Shown here piece after piece: positions 1 through 8,534 of a DNA stretch of 64,000 bases. This stretch comes from Microbacterium hydrocarbonoxydans (lineage in GTDB: Bacteria; Actinomycetota; Actinomycetes; Actinomycetales; Microbacteriaceae), in contig NZ_JYJB01000009.1 of the NCBI RefSeq assembly GCF_000956475.1, positions 1 to 64,000 of the forward strand, given 5' to 3'. The position numbers and the translations under genes are program-made. The notes below the pieces were generated by a model, which had not been told where the DNA came from, searched no databases, and saw nothing but the letters and a program-made list of their open reading frames with translations. Numbering within the stretch: position 1 is the stretch's first letter; each line of letters starts with the position of its first letter.

Positions 1-1
1 C

Positions 2-1012
2 GCCACCCCCGCGGTTCCGCCCGCAGCACCCGCCCATGGCGTGCCCCCGGTGCCGATCATGCCTCCGGGCCCCGTGCCCCCGCCTGCTCTCGGACAGCCG
101 CCCGCACCCGCTGCTCACACGTATCAGCCGCCCGCATTCCCGGCGCCGCCCGTTCCCGGTTCACCCGCTCCGGCTCCGGCGCCCGGTGCGTACGAGGCAC
201 CCGGCGCGTACGTGCCGCCTGCTGCGCCGCAGGCCACCCCTTCCCCGGCTTTCACGCAGACCGACTCCGCGGCTGCGGCGTTCACGCCTCCGACTCCTCC
301 GGCTGCTGCCGGCGACCCGTCTCTGATCGCGTACGTCCCCGGCGTGACGCAGCCGGGCCCGGTCGTGCGCCAGGATCCCGAGGACGAGGATCTCGACCCA
401 GAGCTGTACGAGACCGTCATCCAGGGGCGCACGCCCGCGCAGCCCGAGCCGACCCCTGCGCCCGCGCTATGGACGGAGGCGGGCGCCCCTGCCGCACCGC
501 AGCCAGTGCTGCCGGCATCCGCTCCCGCAGCTCCCGCCGTGCCGGCTCCGGCTCCGGCGGCGGTGCCATCCGCCGCACCCGTGGCGCCGACGGCCCCCAC
601 GCCTGCGATCTCCGAGCCGCCTGCGTCGGCATCCGCACCCGTCGATCCTCACGAGGCCGAGATCGAGGCGACGCGCATCAGCATCCCCGGCCACGGCCTC
701 GTGTTCACCTGGGATGACGGTGTCCGCATGACCGTGAGCCGCCGCACGATCTTCGGACGCAACCCCGCTCCTGAACCGGGCGCGGCGCTCGTGACCGTGC
801 GCGACGAGACGCTGTCGCTGTCGAAGACGCACTTCGAGGCCGCCGCCGAGGTCTCCGGGGGATGGGTGCTGGATCGCCATTCGACCAACGGCATGACGAT
901 CGTGCGCGACGGCCAGCGCATCGCCTGCCCTCCGGGTCAGCGCGTTCCCGTGAGACTGGGCGACGCGATCGAGATCGGCGACCGCATCGTCGTCATCGGC
1001 GGCTACGCATGA
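2..1012 (+). CDS. FHA domain protein with Pro/Ala-rich N-terminal part (5' end outside window)
   Basis: The frame is open from the window edge, so the true start lies upstream; GTG at 41 is only an internal candidate. The visible part is about 200 residues of Pro/Ala-rich low-complexity sequence followed by a C-terminal FHA domain, with GRNP at the first strand, SLSKTHFEA (the SRxH-type phosphothreonine-contacting loop) and RHSTNGM. FHA domains bind phosphothreonine peptides, so this is a probable reader for the kinase encoded downstream. Its stop overlaps the phosphatase start (ATGA at 1009-1012), which indicates translational coupling and a shared operon. The upstream domain content cannot be judged. 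Confidence 0.85.
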   Translation, partial: ATPAVPPAAPAHGVPPVPIMPPGPVPPPALGQPPAPAAHTYQPPAFPAPPVPGSPAPAPAPGAYEAPGAYVPPAAPQATPSPAFTQTDSAAAAFTPPTPPAAAGDPSLIAYVPGVTQPGPVVRQDPEDEDLDPELYETVIQGRTPAQPEPTPAPALWTEAGAPAAPQPVLPASAPAAPAVPAPAPAAVPSAAPVAPTAPTPAISEPPASASAPVDPHEAEIEATRISIPGHGLVFTWDDGVRMTVSRRTIFGRNPAPEPGAALVTVRDETLSLSKTHFEAAAEVSGGWVLDRHSTNGMTIVRDGQRIACPPGQRVPVRLGDAIEIGDRIVVIGGYA

Positions 1013-1818
1013 CGCCCGCGATGGTCGTCGCGACCGGGTCGGCGACGCACACGGGTCTCCGCCGCGCGCTGAACGAGGACTCCTATCTCGCCGATGCTCC
1101 CGTATTCGTGGTCGCCGACGGCATGGGCGGGCACGAGGCGGGCGAGCGCGCGAGCGCCACGGTGATCGAGGAGTTCTCGAAGTATCTCGGCCGTTCGTCG
1201 CTCGAGCTCGCCGAGGTCCGCGGCGCGCTGGAGCGCGCCCGCAACGGAGTCGAGCATCTGTCGACCACAGGCAACGGGCGTGCCGGCACCACGCTCAGCG
1301 GCGTCGTCGTGGCATCCGTCGACGGCATCGGGTACTGGCTGGCGATCAACATCGGCGACTCCCGCACCTACCGTCTCGCCGACGGCGAGCTCGAGCAGAT
1401 CACCGTCGACCACTCTGTCGTGCAGGAGCTCATCGAGGCGGGCGAGCTGACCGCCGAGACCGCGGCGACCGACCGCCGGCGCAACATCATCACCAGGGCC
1501 ATCGGTGCGAGCAGCACGGGGGATGCCGACTACTGGATGTTCCCGGCCGAGCTGGGTGATCGCATGATGATCTGCTCGGACGGGCTCACCTCGGAGCTCG
1601 GAGACGAGCGCATCCGCGAGATCCTGAGCGCGGTGAAGGACCCGCAGGAGGCCGCCGATGCGCTCGTGGCCGCGGCGCTGCTCGCGGGCGGGCGCGATAA
1701 CATCACGGTCGTGATCGCGGATGCGGTGCATGTGGCCTCGAGACAGGGCGCCCCGCGCGCGACCGACGACATGGACGTGGACACTCGTCCGCGTGAAGCA
1801 GCAGGAGGGGTTCGCTGA
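1009..1818 (+). CDS. PP2C-family protein serine/threonine phosphatase
   Basis: A 269-residue PPM/PP2C phosphatase. Visible motifs in order are RRALNEDSY (first metal-binding Asp, about residue 24), VADGMGGHEAGE (second metal-binding Asp, about 37), AGTTLSGVVV, NIGDSRTYRL, TRAIG, MICSDGLTSEL and GGRDNITVV. All metal ligands are therefore present and the enzyme should be active. No membrane segment is seen, so it is probably cytosolic and dephosphorylates substrates of the kinase at 3434. The ATG at 1009 was chosen because it overlaps the preceding stop; the conserved fold begins directly after it. The gene ends with a TGATG overlap into the next FHA gene. Confidence 0.95.
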   Translation: MTPAMVVATGSATHTGLRRALNEDSYLADAPVFVVADGMGGHEAGERASATVIEEFSKYLGRSSLELAEVRGALERARNGVEHLSTTGNGRAGTTLSGVVVASVDGIGYWLAINIGDSRTYRLADGELEQITVDHSVVQELIEAGELTAETAATDRRRNIITRAIGASSTGDADYWMFPAELGDRMMICSDGLTSELGDERIREILSAVKDPQEAADALVAAALLAGGRDNITVVIADAVHVASRQGAPRATDDMDVDTRPREAAGGVR

Positions 1819-3437
1819 TGCAGACGATCTACCGACCGGGGCAGTGGTACCTGATCGTGATTCCGGGCGCGCTGGTCGCCCTGCCGCCGGACGTGCCCAG
1901 CGACATCATCTCGCGGCTCTGGGACCGTCTTCCCGCCGAGAAGACGCTCGCGAGCGTGGTCGACGTCCTGACGACCGCGGCAGGCGGCTCGTTCGTGGCG
2001 CTGCCGCCGTTCGTCGCGGCCGTCGCCGAGGGCGCGGACGTGCGCATCGCGCTGCGCGGCGGTGCCGTCGCTCGCGTCAGCTGCGGGACGGGTGCCGCAT
2101 ACGAGCTCTCCGGCGCCGAGGTGACCACGTGGAGCGAGCGCTTCGTCGCGGGCGCCACGCGCATCGAGATCACGGTGGAGGAGACAGATGCCGCCTCCGC
2201 GCTGCCCGTGAAGAGTGGCATCGTCTGCGCCGCGGCGGTGAGCGCTGAGCTCGAGACGAGCGACGCCGAGCCGATCGTCGCGGTGCTCGGCCCAGCCCCG
2301 CGTATCGACGAGATCGAGGCGGGTGCTTCGGCCGCGTCTCTGGGCGGTGGCCCGGCGCCCGCGCTCGCGCTGTTCGGGGTGCCGTCGGCGCCGCACGTCG
2401 ACGATGTGCCCGATGCCCCTCCCGCCGTCGACGCCTCGCCGGTCGTCGACGCCTCGCCGGTCGTCGAGCAGGCGGAGGTAGATGGAGCACCCGTCTCGGA
2501 TCAGGACGAGGAGCCCGCGGTCGTCGAGCAGCCGGAGGAAGACGAGACGCCGGCATCCGACCTCGAAGACGAGCCTCCGGTCGTCGAGCAGCCGGAGGAA
2601 GACGAGACGCCGGCATCCGACCTCGAAGACGAGCCCCCGGTAGCCGAGCAGCCGGAGGAGGACGAGACGCCGGTCTCGGACCAGAACGAGGAGCCCCCGG
2701 TCGTTGAGCGAGCGGAGCGAGACGAAACGCCCGAACCCGTCCTCGAGGCGATCACCGCCGAGGAGGCGGAGGAGGACCCTTCGCTCGACGACAACGGCCT
2801 CGACGAGCACACCTGGGAGCCGCCGGAGCAGACGTTCGCTCCGGCAGACGACTCCGCCGCGAGCGACATCGACGAGTTCGAGCAGCTGTTCGGCGAGACC
2901 CTGCACTCAGGCACCGGCCAGCCCATCGGTCAGCCCGCTGCTGCGCCCGCGATCCCGCCGCTGCCGGGCGCAGACCTCGGCGATCACGACGGCGCGACCA
3001 TCTCGGCATCCGAGCTGGCAGCGCTGCGTCAGCAGCGCGCGAGCTCCGACGAGACCGCCACACAGGTGCTCCCGGTGCTCCCCGCAGTGCCCGGTGCCTC
3101 CGGCCGAATCCGGATCTCCACGGGGCAGGTCGTCGAGCTCGATCGCACTGTGATCATCGGCCGCCGACCGCGCGCGACCCGCGCGAGCGGCGACAGCATG
3201 CCGCACCTCGTCGCGGTCGACAGCCCGCAGCAGGACATCTCCCGCAGCCATCTCGAAGTGCGTCCGGAGGCCGGTTCCGTGGTCGTGATCGACCTCCACA
3301 CCACCAACGGCTCCACTCTGCTGCGGCCCGGAGCCGACCCCGTTCGTCTGCACCCCGGAGAGCAGACGCTCGTCCTGTCCGGTGATGTCGTCGATCTGGG
3401 AGACGGAGTGACGGTCGCCTTCGAGGGCGTTTCGTGA
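1818..3437 (+). CDS. FHA domain protein with acidic 20-residue repeats
   Basis: A 539-residue protein. Residues 1-115 form a folded domain I do not recognise (starting MQTIYRPGQWYLIVIPG). A long acidic Pro/Glu/Asp-rich linker of about 215-330 contains tandem 20-residue repeats based on VVEQPEEDETPASDLEDEP. The C-terminal FHA domain (about 430-539) shows VIIGRRPR, DISRSHLEV and DLHTTNGSTL, with all the classic phosphothreonine-binding positions. It lies between phosphatase and kinase genes and is coupled to both (TGATG at its start, GTGA at its end). It is likely a phospho-dependent adaptor for the secretion locus. The last repeat is unusually similar to a dispersed REP-like palindrome. Confidence 0.9.
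   Translation: MQTIYRPGQWYLIVIPGALVALPPDVPSDIISRLWDRLPAEKTLASVVDVLTTAAGGSFVALPPFVAAVAEGADVRIALRGGAVARVSCGTGAAYELSGAEVTTWSERFVAGATRIEITVEETDAASALPVKSGIVCAAAVSAELETSDAEPIVAVLGPAPRIDEIEAGASAASLGGGPAPALALFGVPSAPHVDDVPDAPPAVDASPVVDASPVVEQAEVDGAPVSDQDEEPAVVEQPEEDETPASDLEDEPPVVEQPEEDETPASDLEDEPPVAEQPEEDETPVSDQNEEPPVVERAERDETPEPVLEAITAEEAEEDPSLDDNGLDEHTWEPPEQTFAPADDSAASDIDEFEQLFGETLHSGTGQPIGQPAAAPAIPPLPGADLGDHDGATISASELAALRQQRASSDETATQVLPVLPAVPGASGRIRISTGQVVELDRTVIIGRRPRATRASGDSMPHLVAVDSPQQDISRSHLEVRPEAGSVVVIDLHTTNGSTLLRPGADPVRLHPGEQTLVLSGDVVDLGDGVTVAFEGVS
2461..2760 (+). repeat. In-frame tandem repeat, about five units of 60 bp
   Basis: The period is exactly 60 nt (20 codons). Units start at 2461, 2521, 2581, 2641 and 2701. 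The second and third units are almost identical; the first and the last have diverged. Each encodes an acidic segment of the VVEQPEEDETP type. Copy-number change would alter linker length without shifting the frame. Confidence 0.9.
2699..2732 (+). repeat. REP-like palindrome inside a coding sequence (GTCGTTGAGCGAGCGGAGCG type)
   Basis: The sequence runs from GGTCGTTGAGCGAGC to GAGACGAAACGCC. It resembles, from memory, a dispersed intergenic palindrome common in Microbacteriaceae genomes. Here it is in frame and encodes VVERAERDETP. It occupies the position of the fifth acidic repeat and aligns closely with the VVEQPEEDETP-coding part of the other units. Confidence 0.55.
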
Positions 3438-5056
3438 GCCGACGTCCGTCGCCGCCGCCGCAGCTGCCCGGATTCACCTACCTCGAGCCGCTCGGGACGG
3501 GTGGCTTCGCCGACGTCTTCCTCTACGAGCAGCAGATGCCGCGCCGCCGTGTGGCGGTGAAGGTGCTCCTCGCCGATCGCCCCTCGGCGCAGGCCGCGAA
3601 GGAGTTCGCCGACGAGGCGAACGTGATGGCGATGCTGTCGGCACATCCGGCGATCGTGACGATCTACCAGTCCGGCGTCGCCGGTGACGGGCGCCCGTAC
3701 CTCGTCATGGAGTACTGCCCGCGGCCCAACCTCCAGGTCCGAGCCCGCAAGGAGACCTTCCTCGTCGCGGAGGCGCTGCGCGTCGGCATCCAGGTCGCCG
3801 GTGCGGTGGAGACCGCTCATCGAGCGGGGGTCCTGCACCGCGACATCAAGCCCGCGAACATCCTCGTGACCGAGTACAACCGCCCCGCGCTCACCGACTT
3901 CGGCATCGCATCGACCACCGATGCCACGGGAGAGTCCGCGGGGATGTCGATCCCGTGGTCGCCCCCCGAATCGTTCGCCGAACCGCCGCAGAGCGGCCCG
4001 CGCACCGATGTGTGGGCGCTCGGCGCGACCCTCTACACGCTTCTTGCGGGGCGCTCTCCGTTCGAGCGGCCGGGCGAGCGCAACTCCAGCGCCGACCTCA
4101 TCGAGCGCATCGAGAGGGCGGCGCTTCCGCCGCTGGGCCGCCCCGATTCGCCCGAGAGCCTGCAGCGCGTGCTCGAGCGCGCGATGGCGAAGAACCCGGA
4201 TGACAGGTTCCCCAGCGCGGTCGCGTTCGCGCGCGCCCTGCAGAAGGTGCAGATCGAGCTGTCGCACTCGGTGACGCCCATCGACATCGTCGACGAGCAT
4301 CCGGCGCCCGACGAGCTCGAAGACGACGGGGACGGCCTCACCAGGGTCCGCGACGTCCGCTCGATCAATCCTGACAGTCCCACGGCGACGCGTCCCTCCG
4401 CGACCACGCTGCGCAAGCAGCCGGGCGGCGAGGCCGTCGAGGTCCCGCGATTCGACCGCCCGCCCGCAGCCGACTCCCTCGCAGCGACCCAGCACCGTGC
4501 TCCGGCCGTTCCGCAGCCCGACGACGACGCGACAGCGCTGCGTGCGCCTGCCGTGGTCGTGCCCGAGATGCTGACGCCGCAGGCTCCCCCATGGACTCCT
4601 GCAGCCGAGCCCGTCGCGCACGAAGCCCCGCGGCAGACCAGGAGCGGCATGCCCTGGTGGGGATGGCTCATCGCCGTTCTCGGTCTCGTGCTGCTCATCG
4701 GCGGCGTCGTGTTCGCAAGCAGCCTGACCGGCGCTCTCGTGCCCGCGCCCACGCCGACCACGGAGGAGCCGGAGCCGGTGGACCCTCTTGCAGGCGTTGT
4801 ACCTGGTCCGGAAGATGTCACCGGCGTCACCCAGGGCGGGATCGTCTCGTTCACGTGGACGAACCCCGACCCCGAAGAGGGCGACACGTACATCTGGTAC
4901 GAAGTCACGCTCGACGGACCCGGCGAACCGCATATCGTGGAACAGGCGAACGCCACCCTGGAGGGGGAGCGGACGGGACGCACCTGCATCGAGGTGCTGA
5001 TCAAGAGAGCTGACGGGCGTTCGACGCCCGAGGGGGTCAGGGGGTGCGTGGGCTGA
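3434..5056 (+). CDS. Transmembrane serine/threonine protein kinase with Fn3-like extracellular domain
   Basis: A 540-residue Hanks-type kinase. The catalytic domain (about 14-275) has the glycine loop GTGGFADV (21-28), Lys43, Glu61, HRDIKPAN (135-142), DFG (155-157), SPPE and DVWALG, so it should be active. A disordered juxtamembrane region follows, then one membrane helix near 407-430 (WWGWLIAVLGLVLLIGG). The outer domain of about 90 residues looks fibronectin-III-like and contains two Cys. There are no PASTA repeats. The GTG start overlaps the upstream stop (GTGA). Together with the adjacent PP2C and FHA genes it forms a phosphorylation switch next to the secretion genes. Confidence 0.95.
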   Translation: MSRRPSPPPQLPGFTYLEPLGTGGFADVFLYEQQMPRRRVAVKVLLADRPSAQAAKEFADEANVMAMLSAHPAIVTIYQSGVAGDGRPYLVMEYCPRPNLQVRARKETFLVAEALRVGIQVAGAVETAHRAGVLHRDIKPANILVTEYNRPALTDFGIASTTDATGESAGMSIPWSPPESFAEPPQSGPRTDVWALGATLYTLLAGRSPFERPGERNSSADLIERIERAALPPLGRPDSPESLQRVLERAMAKNPDDRFPSAVAFARALQKVQIELSHSVTPIDIVDEHPAPDELEDDGDGLTRVRDVRSINPDSPTATRPSATTLRKQPGGEAVEVPRFDRPPAADSLAATQHRAPAVPQPDDDATALRAPAVVVPEMLTPQAPPWTPAAEPVAHEAPRQTRSGMPWWGWLIAVLGLVLLIGGVVFASSLTGALVPAPTPTTEEPEPVDPLAGVVPGPEDVTGVTQGGIVSFTWTNPDPEEGDTYIWYEVTLDGPGEPHIVEQANATLEGERTGRTCIEVLIKRADGRSTPEGVRGCVG

Positions 5057-5772
5057 TGGACATCACAGTCGAATTCGCGGGAGAGTACTACTCACCGCAG
5101 CCGGACGAGCCGTTCTACGTCGGACGACAGGGAGACCTGGAGCTGGACGAGGACAACCTGTTCCTGCACCGCCACTTCCTCGAGATCTCGCACACCGACG
5201 GCCTGTGGTGGCTGTCGAACGTCGGAGCGAGGCTGACGGCCACCGTGACCGACTCCTCCGGGGGCGTCAACGCCTGGCTCGCACCGGGAGCGCGCCTGCC
5301 GATCGTGTTCGAGCAGACCACGGTGGTCTTCACCGCGGGCCCCGTGACCTACGAGTTCACGATCCACTCCAAGGCGCCCACGCTGCGCATCGACTCGAGC
5401 GGGGGTGCGGACAGCGGGCAGTCGACGATCGGCCACGTGCCGCTCACCGTGCGGCAGAAGCTTCTGATCCTCGCGCTCGCCGAACCCGCCCTCAAGCGCG
5501 AGGGCACCGGCGCCAGCGAGATCCCCAGTTCTGCACAGGCCGCGCAGCGGCTGGGATGGACGAGCACGCGGTTCAACCGCAAGCTCGACAACGTGTGCGA
5601 GAAGTTCGACCGCATCGGCGTGCAGGGTATGCGCGGCGGCCAGGGGAGGCTCGCGATGAACCGCAAGGCCAGACTGGTCGAATACGCCGTCTCCAGCCGG
5701 CTGGTGACCAAGGACGACCTGGCGCTGCTGGACGCGCCAGTGGCCGACGCCGAGGACGACGAGGACTCGTAG
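5056..5772 (+). CDS. FHA-like domain plus C-terminal helix-turn-helix protein
   Basis: A 238-residue protein. Residues 1-115 are FHA-like (FYVGRQGDLEL, LHRHFLEI, WWLSNVG), but the SxxH and NG positions are altered, so phosphothreonine binding is uncertain. Residues 135-235 form a helical domain with a likely HTH (SAQAAQRLGWTSTRFNRKL), so it may bind DNA. The ATG at 5056 overlaps the kinase stop (TGATG); a GTG at 5044 is possible but less likely. A paralogue lies at 13245 inside the same locus, so both may link phospho-signalling to transcription of secretion genes. This function is inferred. Confidence 0.85.
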   Translation: MDITVEFAGEYYSPQPDEPFYVGRQGDLELDEDNLFLHRHFLEISHTDGLWWLSNVGARLTATVTDSSGGVNAWLAPGARLPIVFEQTTVVFTAGPVTYEFTIHSKAPTLRIDSSGGADSGQSTIGHVPLTVRQKLLILALAEPALKREGTGASEIPSSAQAAQRLGWTSTRFNRKLDNVCEKFDRIGVQGMRGGQGRLAMNRKARLVEYAVSSRLVTKDDLALLDAPVADAEDDEDS

Positions 5773-5786
5773 CAGCCGGCGCCATC

Positions 5787-5814
5787 GCACGGGAGGCCGG
5801 GAAGCCGGCCGTGC
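5787..5814 (+). terminator. Candidate hairpin after the signalling operon
   Basis: GCAC(GGGA)GGCCGG-gaag-CCGGCCGTGC can fold just downstream of the FHA/HTH stop. There is no clear T-run, so termination may be weak or partial. Confidence 0.4.
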
Positions 5815-5861
5815 GCGCGATAGTGTGAAACGCGCGTGTTCAATCAGAAGCAGGGGGATCG

Positions 5862-7214
5862 ATGTCGCCTCAGACGACAGCTGCCGCATCGTCGCAGCTC
5901 ATGCGCCTGTCGGTGCAGTGGGAATCCGAGCGCATCGATGTCGGCGTCCCCGGCGGCGTCCCGATCGCCGAGGTGCTTCCGTCGCTGACACGCCGTCTGC
6001 GGATGCTCGACAGCCATTCGGCGTCTTCGGGCTTCCGGCTGGTCCAGGCCGATGGACAGGTGCTGGACGGCGACCGGACCCTCGCGGCCCAGGGTGTGCA
6101 GGACGGCGACTTCCTCGTGCTGGAGCAGGGGGCGTCGGCCGCCCGCACGAAGCGCTATGACGACCTCGTCGAGGCCGTCGCCGACGCGGTCGAGCACAAC
6201 GCGCCCGCCTGGTCGGTGCAGAACTCCGTCACGACCGCCACGGTGGTCGCATCCGTGCTGCTGCTGCTCGGACTCGTTCCCGCAGTGTGGGCATGGGCCG
6301 ACACCGGCACGATCGTGACTGCCGCCGGCGCTGGAGCCGCCGCGCTGGTGCTCCTGATCTGCGCGCTCGTGATGGCGCGCACCGGTGCGCCGAAACAGGC
6401 GACGATGTCGCTGGCGCTCGTGTCGTCGGTGTACGCCGGGGCGTCCGCGTACACGCTGCTTCCGCGGGGCGACGCGTGGGGCCTGCCGCTGGTCCTCGGC
6501 GGCGTCGCGATGCTCGTGTCCGGAGTCGTCGCGCTCCTCGCGCTGAGGGATCTCCGGGAGTACGGGCTCATCCCCGTCGCGGTCGGCGGCGTTCTTCTCG
6601 CCATCGGCGCCGTCATCACCTGGCTCGATGCGCCGGTCGCGGGAACCCTCGCGGCCGCGATGGCGCTCGCGGGCATCGCCGGACTCGGCGCTCCCTGGGT
6701 CGCCCTGGCGTCCGTGCCGCTGCGCGTGGTGTCGGCGCGCGACGAGTCGGAGGTCTACGACGCTCCCACGCACATCTCGCCGGCCGAGGTCGCCAAGCTC
6801 TACAGCCGTGCTCACCGCTACCAGGTCTCGCTGCGGATCTCGCTCTGCGTGATCGTGCTGGTCGCGACGGCGCCGGTCGTGGCATCCGGCTTCTGGGGGC
6901 TGCTGCTGTGCGCGGTGACGTATATCGGGATGTTCCTAGGAACGCGGCAGGTCTATTCGCGCTTCGACATCGTGGCGGTCGCCTCCGGCGTCCTCTCCGG
7001 CGTCGCGCTGAGCGTCGTCACGGCGATCATCGCGCACCCCGCCTGGATGGGCGGTCTGGTGGCCGGACTCGCCGTGGTCGCGGTCTGCATCATCGTCGTG
7101 GTGCTGCTGAATCCGAAGACGCGGCTCGCGCTCACCCGGTTCGCCGACTTCGCCGAGTGGGCGACGATCGCGCTGCTGCTGCCCTTGGCCATCATCGCCG
7201 GGGGCTGGTTCTGA
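5862..7214 (+). CDS. eccD: EccD-like type VII secretion membrane channel protein (first copy)
   Basis: A 450-residue protein. Residues about 12-95 form a ubiquitin-like (YukD-type) cytosolic domain ending in DGDFLVLEQG. About eleven hydrophobic helices follow, starting near 126 with ATVVASVLLLLGLVPAVWAW. This layout is that of EccD, the inner-membrane subunit that lines the ESX pore. A GGGGGA-type ribosome site precedes the ATG. EccB follows after 3 nt. The locus carries a second, diverged EccD-like gene at 19118, so the two may form a heterodimer. That inference needs biochemical support. Confidence 0.9.
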   Translation: MSPQTTAAASSQLMRLSVQWESERIDVGVPGGVPIAEVLPSLTRRLRMLDSHSASSGFRLVQADGQVLDGDRTLAAQGVQDGDFLVLEQGASAARTKRYDDLVEAVADAVEHNAPAWSVQNSVTTATVVASVLLLLGLVPAVWAWADTGTIVTAAGAGAAALVLLICALVMARTGAPKQATMSLALVSSVYAGASAYTLLPRGDAWGLPLVLGGVAMLVSGVVALLALRDLREYGLIPVAVGGVLLAIGAVITWLDAPVAGTLAAAMALAGIAGLGAPWVALASVPLRVVSARDESEVYDAPTHISPAEVAKLYSRAHRYQVSLRISLCVIVLVATAPVVASGFWGLLLCAVTYIGMFLGTRQVYSRFDIVAVASGVLSGVALSVVTAIIAHPAWMGGLVAGLAVVAVCIIVVVLLNPKTRLALTRFADFAEWATIALLLPLAIIAGGWF

Positions 7215-7217
7215 GAC

Positions 7218-8534
7218 ATGGCATCCAAATCCGAGCTGCTGCAGGCGCAGGCCTTCAACCGTCGGCGTCTGCAGCGGGCATTCGTCAGCGGCGCCCCCGG
7301 CGGCCGTGAGCTTCCACCGGGCAAGCCGTTGCGCGGGGTCGTGGTGAGCGTCGCGCTCGGCATCCTGACGATCATCGTGTCGCTCCTGATCGGCACGTTC
7401 ACGGGCAGCCTGCCCAAGGACTGGCGCGAGGGCGCGATCATCGTCGTGCAGGGCGAGGGGTCGCGCTATGTGGCCCTCGACGGCACGCTCTATCCCGTCA
7501 AGAATCTCGCCAGTGCACGGCTGCTCACAGGCGGGGTGAAGATCACCTCGGTGCCTGCGAGCAAACTCGACGGCATCACGCGCGACCCGTCGCCGGTCGG
7601 CATCGACGGGGCCCCCGACTACCTTCCGGCACCTGACCGACAGTACGACGACGCCTGGCTCAGCTGCGTCGCCGCCGATCGTCCGCTGGAGATCTCGACG
7701 CGGCTCCTCGGCGATCGTGTCGGCCCGCTCGACCAGGGCGCGCTCGTGAAGGACGATCGCGACCGTTACTGGTTCGTCGAGGGCTCCCGCCGGTACGCAG
7801 TGCCCGAAGACAACGTGGCGGTCGTCGCGAGCGTGTTCCTCGGCATCGATGACGTGTCGTCCGTGCCGACGGTGCCGGCGCTCTGGCTCAACCTCGTCTC
7901 GCCCGGATCGCCGCTCGCGGTCGACCTGGGCAGCGAGCTGGGCGAGGATGCCGGGGCAGCCGGCCTCGTCGTCGGTCAGGCCGTGCAGACGCAGGCCGAC
8001 GGGAAGGTCGTCGCGGAGTACATCGCGGATGCCGACGGGCGCCTCGTTCCCGCCACGGCCTTCGCGCGGCAGCTCCTCACCGCATACGTCGGAGTGGACC
8101 CGGTCATCATGACCGTCGCCGAGGCGACAGACCTCGCCGACGTGAACTCGGACGCGATTCCCGAGGACTGGCCCGAAGATGCGCCGTCGCCGTCGGGAGA
8201 CGGCTCCACAGCATGCCTGCAGATGACGCCTGGCTCGGACGGCCCCGTGGTGTCGGTGGCCACGAGCCCGGAGGACCTGGAGCCTGGGACGCGGGTGATG
8301 CCCGGAGCGGGTTCTGCGATCACGTCGAAGTCCAAGGGCGAGGGAGCCACCTACGGCTTCGTCTCGGAGGCCGGGGTGTACTTCCCGGTCGAGACGGCGG
8401 CGGATCTGGCGCTGCTCGGCTACTCGACCAAGGAGTCCGTGACCGTGCCCTCCGCGTGGACGCAGCTGCTCGAGCAGGGGCCGGCGCTCAGCCGGGCCAT
8501 CGCGCAGAGGACGGCGTCGGGGCAGGACGGCTGA
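7218..8534 (+). CDS. eccB: EccB-like type VII secretion core protein
   Basis: A 438-residue protein with a short cytosolic N-terminus (ASKSELLQAQAFNRRRLQRA), one membrane helix at about 40-62, and a large extracytoplasmic region with the EccB repeat style (YVALDGTLYPVKNLASARLL). EccB subunits form the outer-facing part of the ESX membrane complex, and some have ATPase activity. The gene sits between eccD and the mycosin gene and overlaps the latter by TGATG. The length is slightly below the roughly 480-500 residues of mycobacterial EccB. Confidence 0.92.
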   Translation: MASKSELLQAQAFNRRRLQRAFVSGAPGGRELPPGKPLRGVVVSVALGILTIIVSLLIGTFTGSLPKDWREGAIIVVQGEGSRYVALDGTLYPVKNLASARLLTGGVKITSVPASKLDGITRDPSPVGIDGAPDYLPAPDRQYDDAWLSCVAADRPLEISTRLLGDRVGPLDQGALVKDDRDRYWFVEGSRRYAVPEDNVAVVASVFLGIDDVSSVPTVPALWLNLVSPGSPLAVDLGSELGEDAGAAGLVVGQAVQTQADGKVVAEYIADADGRLVPATAFARQLLTAYVGVDPVIMTVAEATDLADVNSDAIPEDWPEDAPSPSGDGSTACLQMTPGSDGPVVSVATSPEDLEPGTRVMPGAGSAITSKSKGEGATYGFVSEAGVYFPVETAADLALLGYSTKESVTVPSAWTQLLEQGPALSRAIAQRTASGQDG

